Of a stretch of 64,000 nucleotides of DNA, positions 46,109 to 57,200 are shown one piece after another. Each line of letters begins with the position of its first letter. Position 1 is the stretch's first letter. The position numbers and the translations under genes are program-made. The notes under the pieces were generated by a model. The model saw only the letters and a list, made by a program, of their open reading frames with translations. It made no database searches and was not told the origin of the DNA. Origin of the DNA: Ziziphus jujuba (lineage: Eukaryota > Streptophyta > Magnoliopsida > Rosales > Rhamnaceae); assembly GCF_031755915.1 (NCBI RefSeq), contig NC_083383.1, positions 23,177,001 through 23,241,000 of the forward strand, in the 5' to 3' direction.

Positions 46109-48650
46109 GCTATTATAGAGGAAGTTACCCACAAGTGATGAACAACAACCATCCATAACTATTAGATTGCATAGATTCTATAGATCTGACAACTATAGAT
46201 AACAATTGCCTACCATATAATGGTCAACTTCATCTACAATTGTTGTCCTATGCATATGGATACGAATATTTCTTTTAAGGATAAATTTCATTTAGACGAT
46301 TTACACAATGTTTTTGAAAAATCATCTCCAACCTCCCATTAGTTTTCATTAGTTTTCCATATTTATTCAAAATAGATCCATCCCTCATTTTTTACTTTAA
46401 TTTTAAGTGCTAAAGATCAAAATTTTCTAACGGTACTACAAATACCAAAAGGTTCACCAAATAATTTACTAAACGATATGCAATTATCTTATCAATTAAC
46501 AAATATATTAAACCTTGATATGGATGACTTAACCCTTTTATGGGATAAATACAACTTAATACAAACCAATAAAATAATGCTACATTGTTTGGTGAATTAT
46601 TTGATTACCTGTAACAATGTTGTTCTCCAAAAGCATTAGATCTAGATATAATTATGATGAAACTGAATGGATTTAAATGAAATTTACCATTCTTTTTATT
46701 AACCAAATAAGCATGTACTCGCTGAACATAGAAATGCATAAGGCATTTTCCCTCCTTTTTCTATTTATTCTACCAATTTATTTTTCTTTAACCACAGAAG
46801 CATAAAGACTGGGTTTCCAACATTAACACAATTTTATAATATATCACATTTTCTTCTACCATCACCAACATAACACAACATTCCATAAACTTTTATTATC
46901 TTAAATGTTCTCCATGTTATACAATAATATCACATTTATAAGATATTTTAACATCATGTGCATGACATACTGCATGACGTACTTATATGAAAAATGAGAA
47001 TTATTTTTCTCATTTGAAAGAAACTAATGACAATTTATAAATTTTCGTCTACTGATGAAAAAGCTAGACAGTAAGTCTACATGGGATGTTTATACAATTA
47101 ATCATTATTATTATTATTATTTTAGTAACAGGCGAAAACCAAGAAACAGATCATGGAGGAAACTTAAAGGAGAATAGAATTAAATGACGGAGGGTAAGCA
47201 ATTGAACAATTTCACAGAGAGAATCAGCCGAGGGGACGAGGAAGAGGGCAGAAGGCGAGGGCTAAATAGAGGGAGGAACTTTGGGACAAAACATAGGATC
47301 AGGACATGGGTTTGAGCAAAACACATTGACAATTAGTCCTGTTCTGTAATGTCCCACTTCAAACCCCAACAAAACAGAGACTTCCCAAAATATGCAGGAC
47401 AAAATGTAGAATGTAGTAATGTGAGAGGGAAGAAGAACCAAACAATGGATAGGATAAACCAGTCCTAGGTCCCACATGGCAAGCACATCCTTATAGTTCA
47501 GACAAATGGTACCCAAAAGACAGATATTTTTAAATGCTTCAGGCCAGCACGAATTACATGGGAGCATTTAAAGCAAAACAGACTTTCATTAGATACTGAT
47601 AAGTGCAATGAACGCAAGAATTTATTCCAGTCCAGGTGCAAGCAAGACAAAAGAAATTTTAAACAGAAAGCACAAGAAAAAGAAGGAAAATAAAAAAATT
47701 AAAATAAACAGAAGGCACAAGGAAATTAAAATATATATAATTAATATATATATATATATATATATTTTTTTTAAAAAAAAAGGAGCTATTATACAGGAAA
47801 CCGTCTATGACATATTACTTGAGCTTTTTTTTTTTTTTTTAAATTTTAAATAAATATAAAATCAGATCAAAGGAGATGTCTCCATCAAGGTTTCCATCAG
47901 TACAATTCACATATTCACTGTTGGCCACCAAGCGCATTTCACTACTACATTCATACAGCAAATTCATGCACAAAATTTAGGAGATTCCAATACATCATGA
48001 TTACATGGTTGAAACCACTGATCTCACAAATCTGCAAAGAAAAATAATATTTGCATGAGGAATAATTCCCTAACACAACAACTTATCTTGGTTGGTAGGG
48101 AACGTAGTCTTAGAAGTAATTTTGGAATCTACAGCTGAGGCTTCACCTACTTTTGTGAGGCAATTAGCCATAAAGCAGAGAAAAAAAAAAAAAAAAAATT
48201 TCCAGTAGGTGGGCTGGATTTTCATTGGAGAAATTCTCCACTAATTGTAGATAACTTGTCTCACCCAGCATTTGGTGACAGCTACTACAACAATATTATC
48301 TGAGTTGCCCCGCATGCATGAAAAACTATCGCTTTATGACTAATTTGTTCCCCATAACTCCTTGAAAATGATGTGTCCACCATTGCCCAATGCCTATACA
48401 AAATTATGATCCCATCATAAGGTTCTTGTTAGCTTTTCAACAGCAAACAGTTGATACAATATTTACGGAAGCATGCATATAATTTGCTGAACAAAAGCAT
48501 TAAGACATGAAAATTGATACTTTATTCAGACATCATTGATTTACATATACACAAAAGTACATATACACACAAGACAAATCTAAAATGTCAGGGAACTACC
48601 CATTCTAATCGACAATCAAATATTTCTTGGTACCTTATTTGTACACATAT
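41300..48650. other. Long intergenic region
   Basis: No coding gene is supported over about 7 kb. It contains many (TA)n/(GT)n tracts (about 42296-42318, 42561-42587, 44086-44109, 45488-45515, 45806-45831, 46080-46108, 47741-47765). A somewhat GC-richer stretch at 43300-43790 has overlapping open frames on both strands without known domains. The stretch 47100-48030 is also less AT-rich; at 48032-48037 the minus strand reads TTGCAG, a possible splice acceptor before a non-coding exon. Confidence 0.4.
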
Positions 48651-48711
48651 GGCAAGCAATCAAATCTTTACACACTTCCCTCAATGAAAAGGTGCCTTGC
48701 AAAGCTTACAT

Positions 48712-49029
48712 TCAGTAAACATTTCGTGAGTACATCAACCATTGGTGGATGAGACATAAAGTGTACACATTTGACCAATATCCAACTTCAAAGAGATGAT
48801 CCACCTCCATATATTTTGTTCTATAACGTTGAACCAGATTATAAGCAACTTTTATGGTAGTTTTGTTGTCAAAATACAACATAATAGGTTCTGTAACTGC
48901 CTCCTTAAGATCTCTGAGAACTAATATTAGCCAAAGTAATTCACAGATACCTTGATTCAAGGCTCCAAATTCACCTTCTACACTCGACCAAATTACAACT
49001 GATTGTTCCTTGCTCCTCCAACTAACCAA
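48712..49029 (-). pseudogene. Copia RNase H
   Basis: 105 open codons with VSWRSKEQSVVIWSSVEGEF, then GICELLWL and YFDNKTTIKVAYNLVQRYRT. In the family these read SWRSKKQSVVARSSAEAE, LWL and YCDNKAAI-IA-NPV. RNase H degrades the RNA strand during reverse transcription. The frame is lost toward the start of the domain, where decayed 'DRRSTTGYC'-type residues are visible to about 49090. Confidence 0.82.
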
Positions 49030-49509
49030 TATTCCACCAAACTATACATTATCCAATGGTTAATATTCTATCAATAATGGATCCTACTCAATTAATTGTC
49101 AATTCATCTTCCTTTTGAAACATGACCACTATTTAGGTTCTGCATTCAGATATCTAATAATTTTCCACACAAATTATAGTGAAACTTACTATGAGACATG
49201 TATGGATTGATTATCATACATTCCCACTCACATCGTATGAAGTATTTGGTCATGGTATAAGTACATTAGCTTTCCTACCATTCTCTAATATATGCCTCAG
49301 TTGGCCACAGGTCCTTCATCCATATGCTAGTATGTAGTCCACTTCAACTAGTTTGCTTCCAACATGTATTTTTGCTGAGAGCTGAAAGAAAAGATCCTCC
49401 TCCCCCCCCAAAAAAAAGGATATGGCCACTTCTATCTCAATCAAATACCTAACATATGGAGCTGGATCATCTCTTTGAAGGATATGGCTACTACAATATA
49501 CTTCATATA

Positions 49510-50202
49510 TTGTAGTTTTATCCATAACCGCTATTATTTAAGCTCAATATACATAGTTGGGCTCACTTCCTATCAGCTTAAATTTTGGGGATTAACATTT
49601 AATGGCAACTTTAACATGGCATAAGAGCCCAGTCGTCATAAAGTCTCGTGTTCAAATCGTACTAACCCTCATTTCTATTAATTATTTGTGCTACAGCAAT
49701 GAAACCAAATTTATATCCTCAATTAATATGTGAGCCTATAGGTGAGTGTTAAAACTACAATATATTACTAATATATAAACTTGATATACATAATTGGGCA
49801 CCCTTCCTGATCAACTGAAGATTTTGAGATTAATAACTGCTTAGCAGAATACACCTAACTTGTTTTCCCACAACTTCAGTCCAAATTCAAACCGTACTTA
49901 CCCTCATTTCTACCAATTAATTGTGCTACACCTATAAAACCAAATTTGCTTCCTTTATTAAGTGAGCCAATAAGTGAGAAAGGTGTTAAAACTATAATAT
50001 ATTACCACTATTTAAACTTTATAGACATAGCTAGGCATCCTTCCTATCAACATAAGATTATGGAGATTAGGACTACTTAGCAAAGTACACAACTTGAGAG
50101 GGAGTGTCAAAACTACAATACATTACTGGTTCATAAACTTGAGATACATAATGGGCACCCCTCCTATCAACTTAAGCTTTTGAAGTTAAAGACAACTTAG
50201 AA
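49510..50202 (+). repeat. Tandem TRIM array with ~100-bp LTRs
   Basis: Four LTR copies alternate with short internal parts. LTR1 ends at 49616, LTR2 is 49747-49846, LTR3 49984-50082, LTR4 50105-50202. Each runs TGT(T/C)AAAACTA(C/T)AATA... to ACTTAGCA. After LTR1 comes TGGCATAAGAGCCCAG, a decayed tRNA-Met primer site, then a region with 'GTGTTCAAATC'. Purine tracts (GTGAG, GAGAAAGG, GAGAGGGAG) precede LTRs 2-4. It sits inside the copia RT-RNase H interval. A similar copy lies in SUC4 intron 4. Confidence 0.72.
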
Positions 50203-50229
50203 GGGCAAATAACTTGTTTTCCCATGACT

Positions 50230-51340
50230 TGTGTCCAAATACAAGTGATAATGCCTCTTCAATATCATGGTGAAGCAAAACATTTTTCACATCAAATTGT
50301 TGCGATGGCTAATCAAAGTCTGTGACTACTGAAAACAGTATTATGATTGCTTAATCTTGGCCATTGGAGCACATGTTTATTTGATAGTCAACTACAAATG
50401 TCTTGTAACCGCCCACTAGCCTCTCCCAAAGGTGCTAGCCAAGTTTAACTTGTGGGATCCTACACCCACTCATATACCATACTAGGGTGTAGGGCAAATG
50501 TTGGACTTTCAACCTTAGATTATCCCTCAAAGAAGGGCTCAATACACCCTTTAGTGACTAGTCTTTGATTGCACCTTTTCAAGGTTCCATAAACAGAAAT
50601 TTTGTATTTGATGGTATGGATCTTGTTTGCTTTCCCTTTTGCTAAGTCCACAATTTCCCAAGTCTTATTTCTTTAGCACTTGGATTTCCTAATTCACGGC
50701 CTTCTTCCATGACTCTATCATTAGTGCCCCTTGGACAGTCATAGGGAATTCACATTTTCCTAGTTGGGATGATCAAGGACAAAGTTGCTATACAGACACA
50801 ATTTGAAAATGCTCTAGTTCCCTCCTAAGAGCTATAGGCAAGATGCCAGTATCAAAAATTTGACTCAGTCATCACCTGCCTCCGTGTCATCAATTAAAGC
50901 ATGTCAATTCATAGGGTGGGTTACCACAAATTTTACAATAAGAGTCTTGACTCCACTTGTTATTGGCCTCTGCATGACTAGGGAATGAAAAAGGCCACTT
51001 CTAGATTTTTTGTTGTTTCATTGGGTGGAATTGGATTTGAAGGTCCAGGATGTTTAAGAGAAAAATTCCAAGAAGAATCTAGTATAATAACTGTGAAAGG
51101 AGTATTTGGACATGGAAGGGGAAATTGTAACAATGAGAGTTGTAGTGCTTCAACAAAATACTTACCTTCCTTCATTTGATTTTCCCTCATAAAGATAGGT
51201 ATCTCCATATGTTGGTTTTACACAAATGTGACATTCTTAGTAATAATTCTTTTTTCTTATCAAGAGAGTGACAGCATTTGTTACCTTTTGTGTGAGGATT
51301 AATCTACAAAGATGCACAACAAGGCTCTACAACAAAAGTT
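50230..51340 (-). pseudogene. Copia integrase end, linker and RT start
   Basis: In the sense direction: RIITKNVTFV then NQHMEIPIFMREN (about 51270-51180; cf. the family's 'VS-DVTFFENQPFF'), a Pro-rich linker (51208-50978), ESWKKAV--EIQVLKK (about 50720-50680; cf. WKKAMDEEMKALEKN), and QFDVKNVLLHHDIEEALS (about 50310-50240; cf. LDVKNAFLHGDLEEEVYM, the RT catalytic region with its Asp). Stops occur throughout. A tract at 50400-50560 is not readable. Confidence 0.75.
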
Positions 51341-52229
51341 TGTCCCGTAAGTAAGACTGTAAGAGCATTTGGAAATAGTAGACATTAAAATATTATTGGG
51401 GAAAGGTTCCCAGATTTTTGAAAAAGTTCGGGACCAAATTTTATTCACTGTGAGCAGTAAGTTTATTCATTGGAAATATGTACTCAAGGACTAAAAGAGG
51501 GTAGATAAGTGACAGTCAGCAGTAGGTTTTTGGAATTCTCATTTGGGACAAAAGAAGCTTGGAAACCAAAATGCTAATAATTCATCAATAAAGTTTTCAT
51601 TTCTATTGTCAAATCAGTGTATTGAAAATAGCAAAAATTGGGTGCAGATGGTATTTGACCAAACAAAATTAGGATTGGCAATTTCATGATTTGTTTACTC
51701 AAAATTAGATACTCAATGAACAGATCAAAATGTGAAACAAATGAAAATGTCAAGAGCAATCAATTGGAAAATGAAGGCATGAATTTCAAGCCAATTGGCC
51801 CATAGAAGACTAATTCTTTATTGGAGATTAATCTAGGTTAAAATTTATTAATATTCATGTTTAAACAGGTGTATAGCAGTTATGATAGATTTAGGATCAG
51901 TTTGAGAGCATGCTGGACCAAATGGAGCAACAATCAGGGAAAGAAAAAGTAACCTATTGGTCAACCCAAAATAATATGACAGTTGGGACTACTCAAATCT
52001 GAGTTTATAATAATTTAGGAACCCCCAAGAAGATTTTAACTCCTCCAAGCTTATTTCTCTCATCTCTAAAACCTCTATCTAATGTGGTTAAGATAAAGAA
52101 GAAAAGCCCAAGAACCCCAAATCAAATCTATAATACAAACTGTGATTCAGTGTTCAAAGTTCAATGTACTCAAGCTAGGAATGATATCACTAATCTAAAT
52201 CCTATATTCCTATCTTTGTAACTTTTGTT

Positions 52230-52388
52230 TTTAATTTCTTAAAATATTTCAGAGTTGAAGTTTTGATTTGTGAAGAAAAGAGAACTCTCTTCCATTTGAT
52301 GTTAACTGTTTAATTTCTTAAATATATTCCAGAGTTGAAGTTTCGATTTGTGAAGAAAATAGAACTCTCTTTCATTTGATGTTAACTG
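52230..52388. repeat. 79-bp direct tandem duplication
   Basis: Units 52230-52308 and 52309-52387 both start TTTAATTTCTTAAA and end TTTGATGTTAACTG. They differ at a handful of positions. They lie in the part of the copia region that shows no pol similarity. Confidence 0.85.
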
Positions 52389-52469
52389 CGAAATTTGGTA
52401 GAAAGATTTTAAATTCTTGAGGGCAAAAGTTGAGAGTAAATAATTGGTACACCTACAAAAGCCCTATTA

Positions 52470-53210
52470 ACCCCCTTCTAGGACACAATTTCAAATAATA
52501 TTATGAAAAGAAAATAATAAGTAAAAGGAAACCTCACTTGGATTTCACGAGATGAACCCAAATTGTACAATTCACTCATCAATAAAGGTGAATAATAATC
52601 TAGTACCAGAGATACTGACAACAAAAGAAAGGGCATATACATCAAGAGTGGAACAAACTAAATGGAGATGAATGTTATTACTCTTTATGCGGTAGAAGTT
52701 CATGGGACTTTTTTGAGTCACAAGACCTAATAAAATTTATGACACTAATATTGAAAAATAAAAAAGGGGAAACGACTTCTTTGAGTAAAGGAAAAAGAGT
52801 ATGTCCTATATTGAAAAATAAAAAAGGGGAAACGACTTCTTTGAGTAAAGGAAAAGGAGTATGTCCTGGATAGTTGTGCCAGAGCCAAATTCTGTGCAAG
52901 CTGAAGATGAATTTAAACTGCTAGTCCTCTGCTCGGTATTTAGGTACCAAAGCTCATATTTCAACTCACCATGTACTTTCATCATTCTATCACATAGTCC
53001 TAAAAAGACGACCATAAGGGCTTTACAACTGACAATTAGATTATTATAGGAGAAATTGGGACATATGAAGAACTGATTTTAGGACCAAAAAAGATACTAT
53101 TACGATTCTTTTCTGGCCAGCTACAGTCAATAGGGACCTATCAACCACCTTAATTTTTTGCTTTCAAGGAGAAGTGGAGTAGGTAACGAAAGTGAAAAAA
53201 CAAAAGGTCT
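52470..53210 (-). pseudogene. Copia protease end, pre-integrase finger, integrase start
   Basis: From right to left: KVVDRSLLTVAGQKRIVIV and LVLKSVLHMSQF (53160-53050; cf. 'VADGSL-TVAGKGSI...VLHVPNLSCNLLS' of copia protease), YLNTEQ (about 52950), IWLWHNYPGHTPFPLLK (about 52890; the H-H part of the pre-integrase zinc finger, usual form LWHRRLGHPS) and CDSKKSHELLP (about 52700), then LLFTFIDECIV (about 52540; cf. WFVTFIDDCTR of integrase). A 60-bp tandem duplication lies inside the finger. Confidence 0.72.
52746..52865 (-). repeat. 60-bp tandem duplication inside copia
   Basis: Two units of exactly 60 bp (offset seen from TTGAAAAATA at 52751 and 52811), almost identical. On the minus strand this duplicates 20 codons (GHTLFPLLKEVVSPFLFFNI) in frame, so it doubles part of the pre-integrase finger. 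Confidence 0.9.
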
Positions 53211-54185
53211 GGTGCGCCCAAATCAACAAACAAGATGTTGAGACAATCATCTATGGCGTTTAAAGCATAGATTTGCCTGTTTGAGCCACACAAAATCTAT
53301 GTAATGTGAAGCTAGGTTTCTCATTCATAATTATAACTTGATGTGGTGGCGTATGGCTGAAACTAAGAGTTTCAAAAGTTTCTGACATTTCTATCTCAAT
53401 GAAGAAGTAAGCTGGACAACAGTATACAGATCTTGGCTATCCATGCCAAAAATTCTGCTTTATATCTGCAGATGCTTAGCAATTGGCTATAAAGGCAAAC
53501 AGTACTTCAATGCTGGTAGTAATGAAAGGTTACCAAGCAAGACATGGGGATTCCTCAAACTAGTAGATCAGCAAGACTGATTCAATTGGAGAGGAAGGTG
53601 CTGGAGGTCTGTCACTCAGGCAATATAGTACTGCCAACAGAGTGCTCTCTGTGACAATGCATATTCTGATGGGTGGCTACCCATTGCATTTACCGTGGAG
53701 AAAAAGTGCCAATTATAAGGGGCCACCAAAAAAGTGCTGCAAGCCAGCAGTGGCAGCAAAAGAACCAATAAGGTGTCAGTCATGGCAGCAAGTCCAAAGA
53801 GCGGCTACTAACTCGCGGAGTTTAGGTTGCAAAACCAGCTCATTATCATGTGGGAATTGATACTATTCACACATCTAGTAATTACATTAGTAAATTCACA
53901 TGTATAATACACGAGAAACCTAATTAAAGAAATTTAGAGAACTACCTAATCTATTCTTACCTATTCTATTCTTACTCATTACAATCACATAATTTATTGT
54001 TATACTAATATATATAAACATGGAAGCACTCAAATCTTTCAACAAAAGATATCAAACCACTGAAATGGAGGATGATTACCTGGACAAGAATCTTGGGTAA
54101 ATGACTCAAATAATCAAAGTTGTTACCACCTAGAAAATTCACTATCCATTAACCTATTACTATCCACATCGACAGAAATTGTAAC

Positions 54186-54186
<1 letters not shown>
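53211..54186. other. Intergenic, between copia remnant and SUC4
   Basis: No domain is recognised. It is less AT-rich than its surroundings at 53270-53870. It may be decayed copia gag or part of a transcript tail of SUC4. No open frame longer than about 70 codons. Confidence 0.4.

Positions 54187-54216
<30 letters not shown>
54187..54216. repeat. Poly(A)/poly(T) run next to SUC4 stop
   Basis: Thirty uninterrupted A on the plus strand (poly-T in the SUC4 transcript), only about 20 bp beyond the stop codon at 54237. Long homopolymers of this kind are typical of length-variable sites and can hinder sequencing. Confidence 0.9.
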
Positions 54217-54218
<2 letters not shown>

Positions 54219-54236
54219 TGGACATAACATAATACC

Positions 54237-57200
54237 TCATGTGACAGCCCTGGCCTTTCGAGCACCTGTTCGAGGAATAGCCAAGATGGCCACAATTCCA
54301 CTGGCAAGGGATGCAACAGCTGCTACAGCGAAGGCAGGAGAATTTCCACCCCCAAACAGCTGATCCCATGGTCCGCTTCCCAGAGACACCACCACCTGTG
54401 CACAAAAAATAAAATAATAATAATTCTAATAATATTAACTTAAATTTCTCATAGACACACAATAAATCTCAATGTAAAAGGGGAATGAAAATATGAAATG
54501 GTATGAAAATCTTTTTTGGACCAACTCCTGAAGACTATACTTTTATCATTCAGCCTCTTAATCAAACAGAAGCTGTTAAGCTTCTATCAAACATTTTTAT
54601 AGGCAGCTCCTCATGTGAAAAGGTAATTTTTCACTAAAATTTGGCTCACTCATGTAATTCTAAGTTTGAAGGAGAGTTTTACCTTTACTCTTCTAAGCAT
54701 AAAATTAAGTTCAGTCTTTGATATTCTTTATATCGACCACCAAAAATAAGCAAGTATGTGCCATTCCTCAATACTCATCTGGCCCTTTAACTTTGGAGAG
54801 AACGCTTAGCATTCTTGACAGGATGACATTCAGTGATTTGCTTCCAGAACATGCTTTTAGACAGAAGTCAACAATTCTTATTTTTATTATTATTTTTATT
54901 TTTTTTACAAAACAAAAATGAATGGGTTTAGACTTAAAGAGTGCATGTTAGAGAGAGAGGGAGAGAGAGAGAGAGAGAGAGAGATTATCAAATGGGGCCT
55001 GTCTTCCCCAAGTTAACAAGCTTCAAAAAAAATCCCTATTATAAGCAGAAGTTTTCATAATATATATCAAAAAGGAGTTTTTCTAACTACTCACCAGTAT
55101 AATCTTTTCAAACAATAGTAATTTGATCAAAAATCAAATCAGTGCCCATTATCCCTTCTTTATTTTTCTTTGTTTACCCTATTTATTCAAAAAGTATATG
55201 CTACTTATCTCCTCTATAACCTCAAAATTCCAGAAGGATTTCAGAAACAAACATGTGACCAGATTCCAGTAGGATTTGTTTCGTCTTAGGTTTGAGTATC
55301 AGTGACATTAATGTCTAGTAATTTCCAGTTATTCGAGGTTGGGGGGACAATACATGAACAGTGTTGGTGTGCATTGGTTATCAATATATAGTTGGGCTCC
55401 CTCCTATTAAATCAAGCTTTTGGAAATAGTAATAACTTGATGGGTACAAAATAAGTAAAAGAGAAAGATACCTGCGGAATTACAATAGCCAGATTCAGGA
55501 CACCCATTGATAGCCCTGTAACAAGCAAACATTTACATAAGCAGTCTTGACTAAAGCAAGACAACAAATAAAGAAAAAGTTTAGCAACAGCCATAAAAAA
55601 AATGCACACCTTGGCCGAGTCCCAAAGCCTCAATACGCGTAGAAATCAAGGCATATGGAACACTATACGTGATCTGCAAACAGTAAAGAAAGCAAATTAG
55701 GTGCAGAAATTGAGCTCTCATAGACACCATCTAGCAAGCCAAATAGTTTCTCCACCATTACACTGAACAACCTCATTTTAGATGTAATAATTCTATAGGA
55801 AAAGGTAAATCTCAGTTTAATCACTCTTTGGATTAATGATTAGGAGCCTTTTTTATTTATAAAAAATGAAAAAGAAAAAAATAAAAAGAAATTGAAAAGA
55901 AGAATTGGATAACTTACTGCCAATGGAGCCCCAAGAATAGTAAAAAGCACTAGTGCAGCTACTACAATGCCAAATGGTGGTGAATTATGCCCTACATGGC
56001 CAATACTTTTGGCTACATATGCAGTAACAAGCATCCCAAGAAAGCAAAGTGCCATGAGAATGTTTGAGAGACCCCATATGAAACCAGCCCCCCATTTACT
56101 GCAAAGCTTCTCCATGAGCAATGAAGTTATTCCAAGGACAATTGAATTAAACATGAGACCAAACGAACCCATTCTAACGCCAGAACTATAGTTCTGCCCT
56201 TCATTTGGCTTGCCACCATAAATCTCTCGACCCATCCAATCAGTATCAAAGAGAAAAAATGGAAACCACCCAATCCAGGTTAAAGCAGTAACAGATAGTA
56301 CTATCCATATCGGCCTTGAGAAGTATCTAAATGTACCAAATAGTTCCCAGAGAAAAGCTTCTTGAGCATCGTTTGACTGCCCTGGCCCCTCTTCACTAAA
56401 GGGTGCACGGCTATCACTAGAACCTAGAGGCACTTCCTGAGCTGCGGATACACTTATATACATGGTGATTACAATGAAGACTATGTCAAGAATGAAAGCC
56501 GACTTGAGATTTGCACAATTAACATTGCATGCGGAGGTAAGTGTAAATGGAAAAATCTTGAACCAGCCACTGTAGGCTCCGGTAGCAAAGCCAAGAACAT
56601 TACCAACAGCCATAAACAGAGAGAAATAAGCATTTGCTACACGAGTTCTTCTATGATCCTTTCCTAAAATGACAGGAAGTGAGCAAAATTAAGTGTCAGC
56701 TTTTTATTATTCATAAGAGTTCAATAATTGATATTTGATCTCTCTAAGTTTCATATATGTCATTTTTGCTGGTTGTAATAATTAATGTTTCCCCATATAT
56801 GGAGTGCAAATAATACACCATTTTCATTTTTTTTTTTTCCAAAAAACTATTTAATATAAGAATAATATGAATTTCCCCTATTGTCTACTGCATAGCACGT
56901 GATCATTTCATTTCTCTCTCCTAAGTAGGAATCATTTATTTTCTCAGATAAATAATAACTTTGAGGCATATCTCCAGCAACAGATTCATGACAGGGATAA
57001 TTTTCAGGAGCATTACATTTATTATCCAAAAAGCCCTCACTGTAGCTTGACTCAAGTTACAAGGGAAAAAAGAAAAAGACTAGTATTCATGATACATCTT
57101 TATATGAACATAATTAACATCCAAAGTTGGTCCAAGATTAAATTAATTTAGCACATAAGCAAATCGTTGTGCCAAATGAAAGTGCACTTCCTATGAGTGC

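Larger units (their letters stand above)
48712..53210 (-). mobile_element. Ty1/copia element, heavily degraded
   Basis: Fragments of copia pol lie in the correct sense order on the minus strand: protease, pre-integrase zinc finger, integrase start, integrase end/linker, RT, RNase H. In copia elements integrase precedes RT, as here. It is interrupted by a TRIM array (about 49510-50202), and about 1.1 kb between 51340 and 52450 shows no copia similarity and may be another insertion or an unreadable part of integrase. LTRs were not identified. It is dead: every domain has stops or frameshifts. Confidence 0.72.

Noticed and set aside
45932..46156. Open frames rich in Ile-Tyr at 45411-45620 and 45932-46156
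   Set aside because: They are translations of (TA)n and (GT)n microsatellites.
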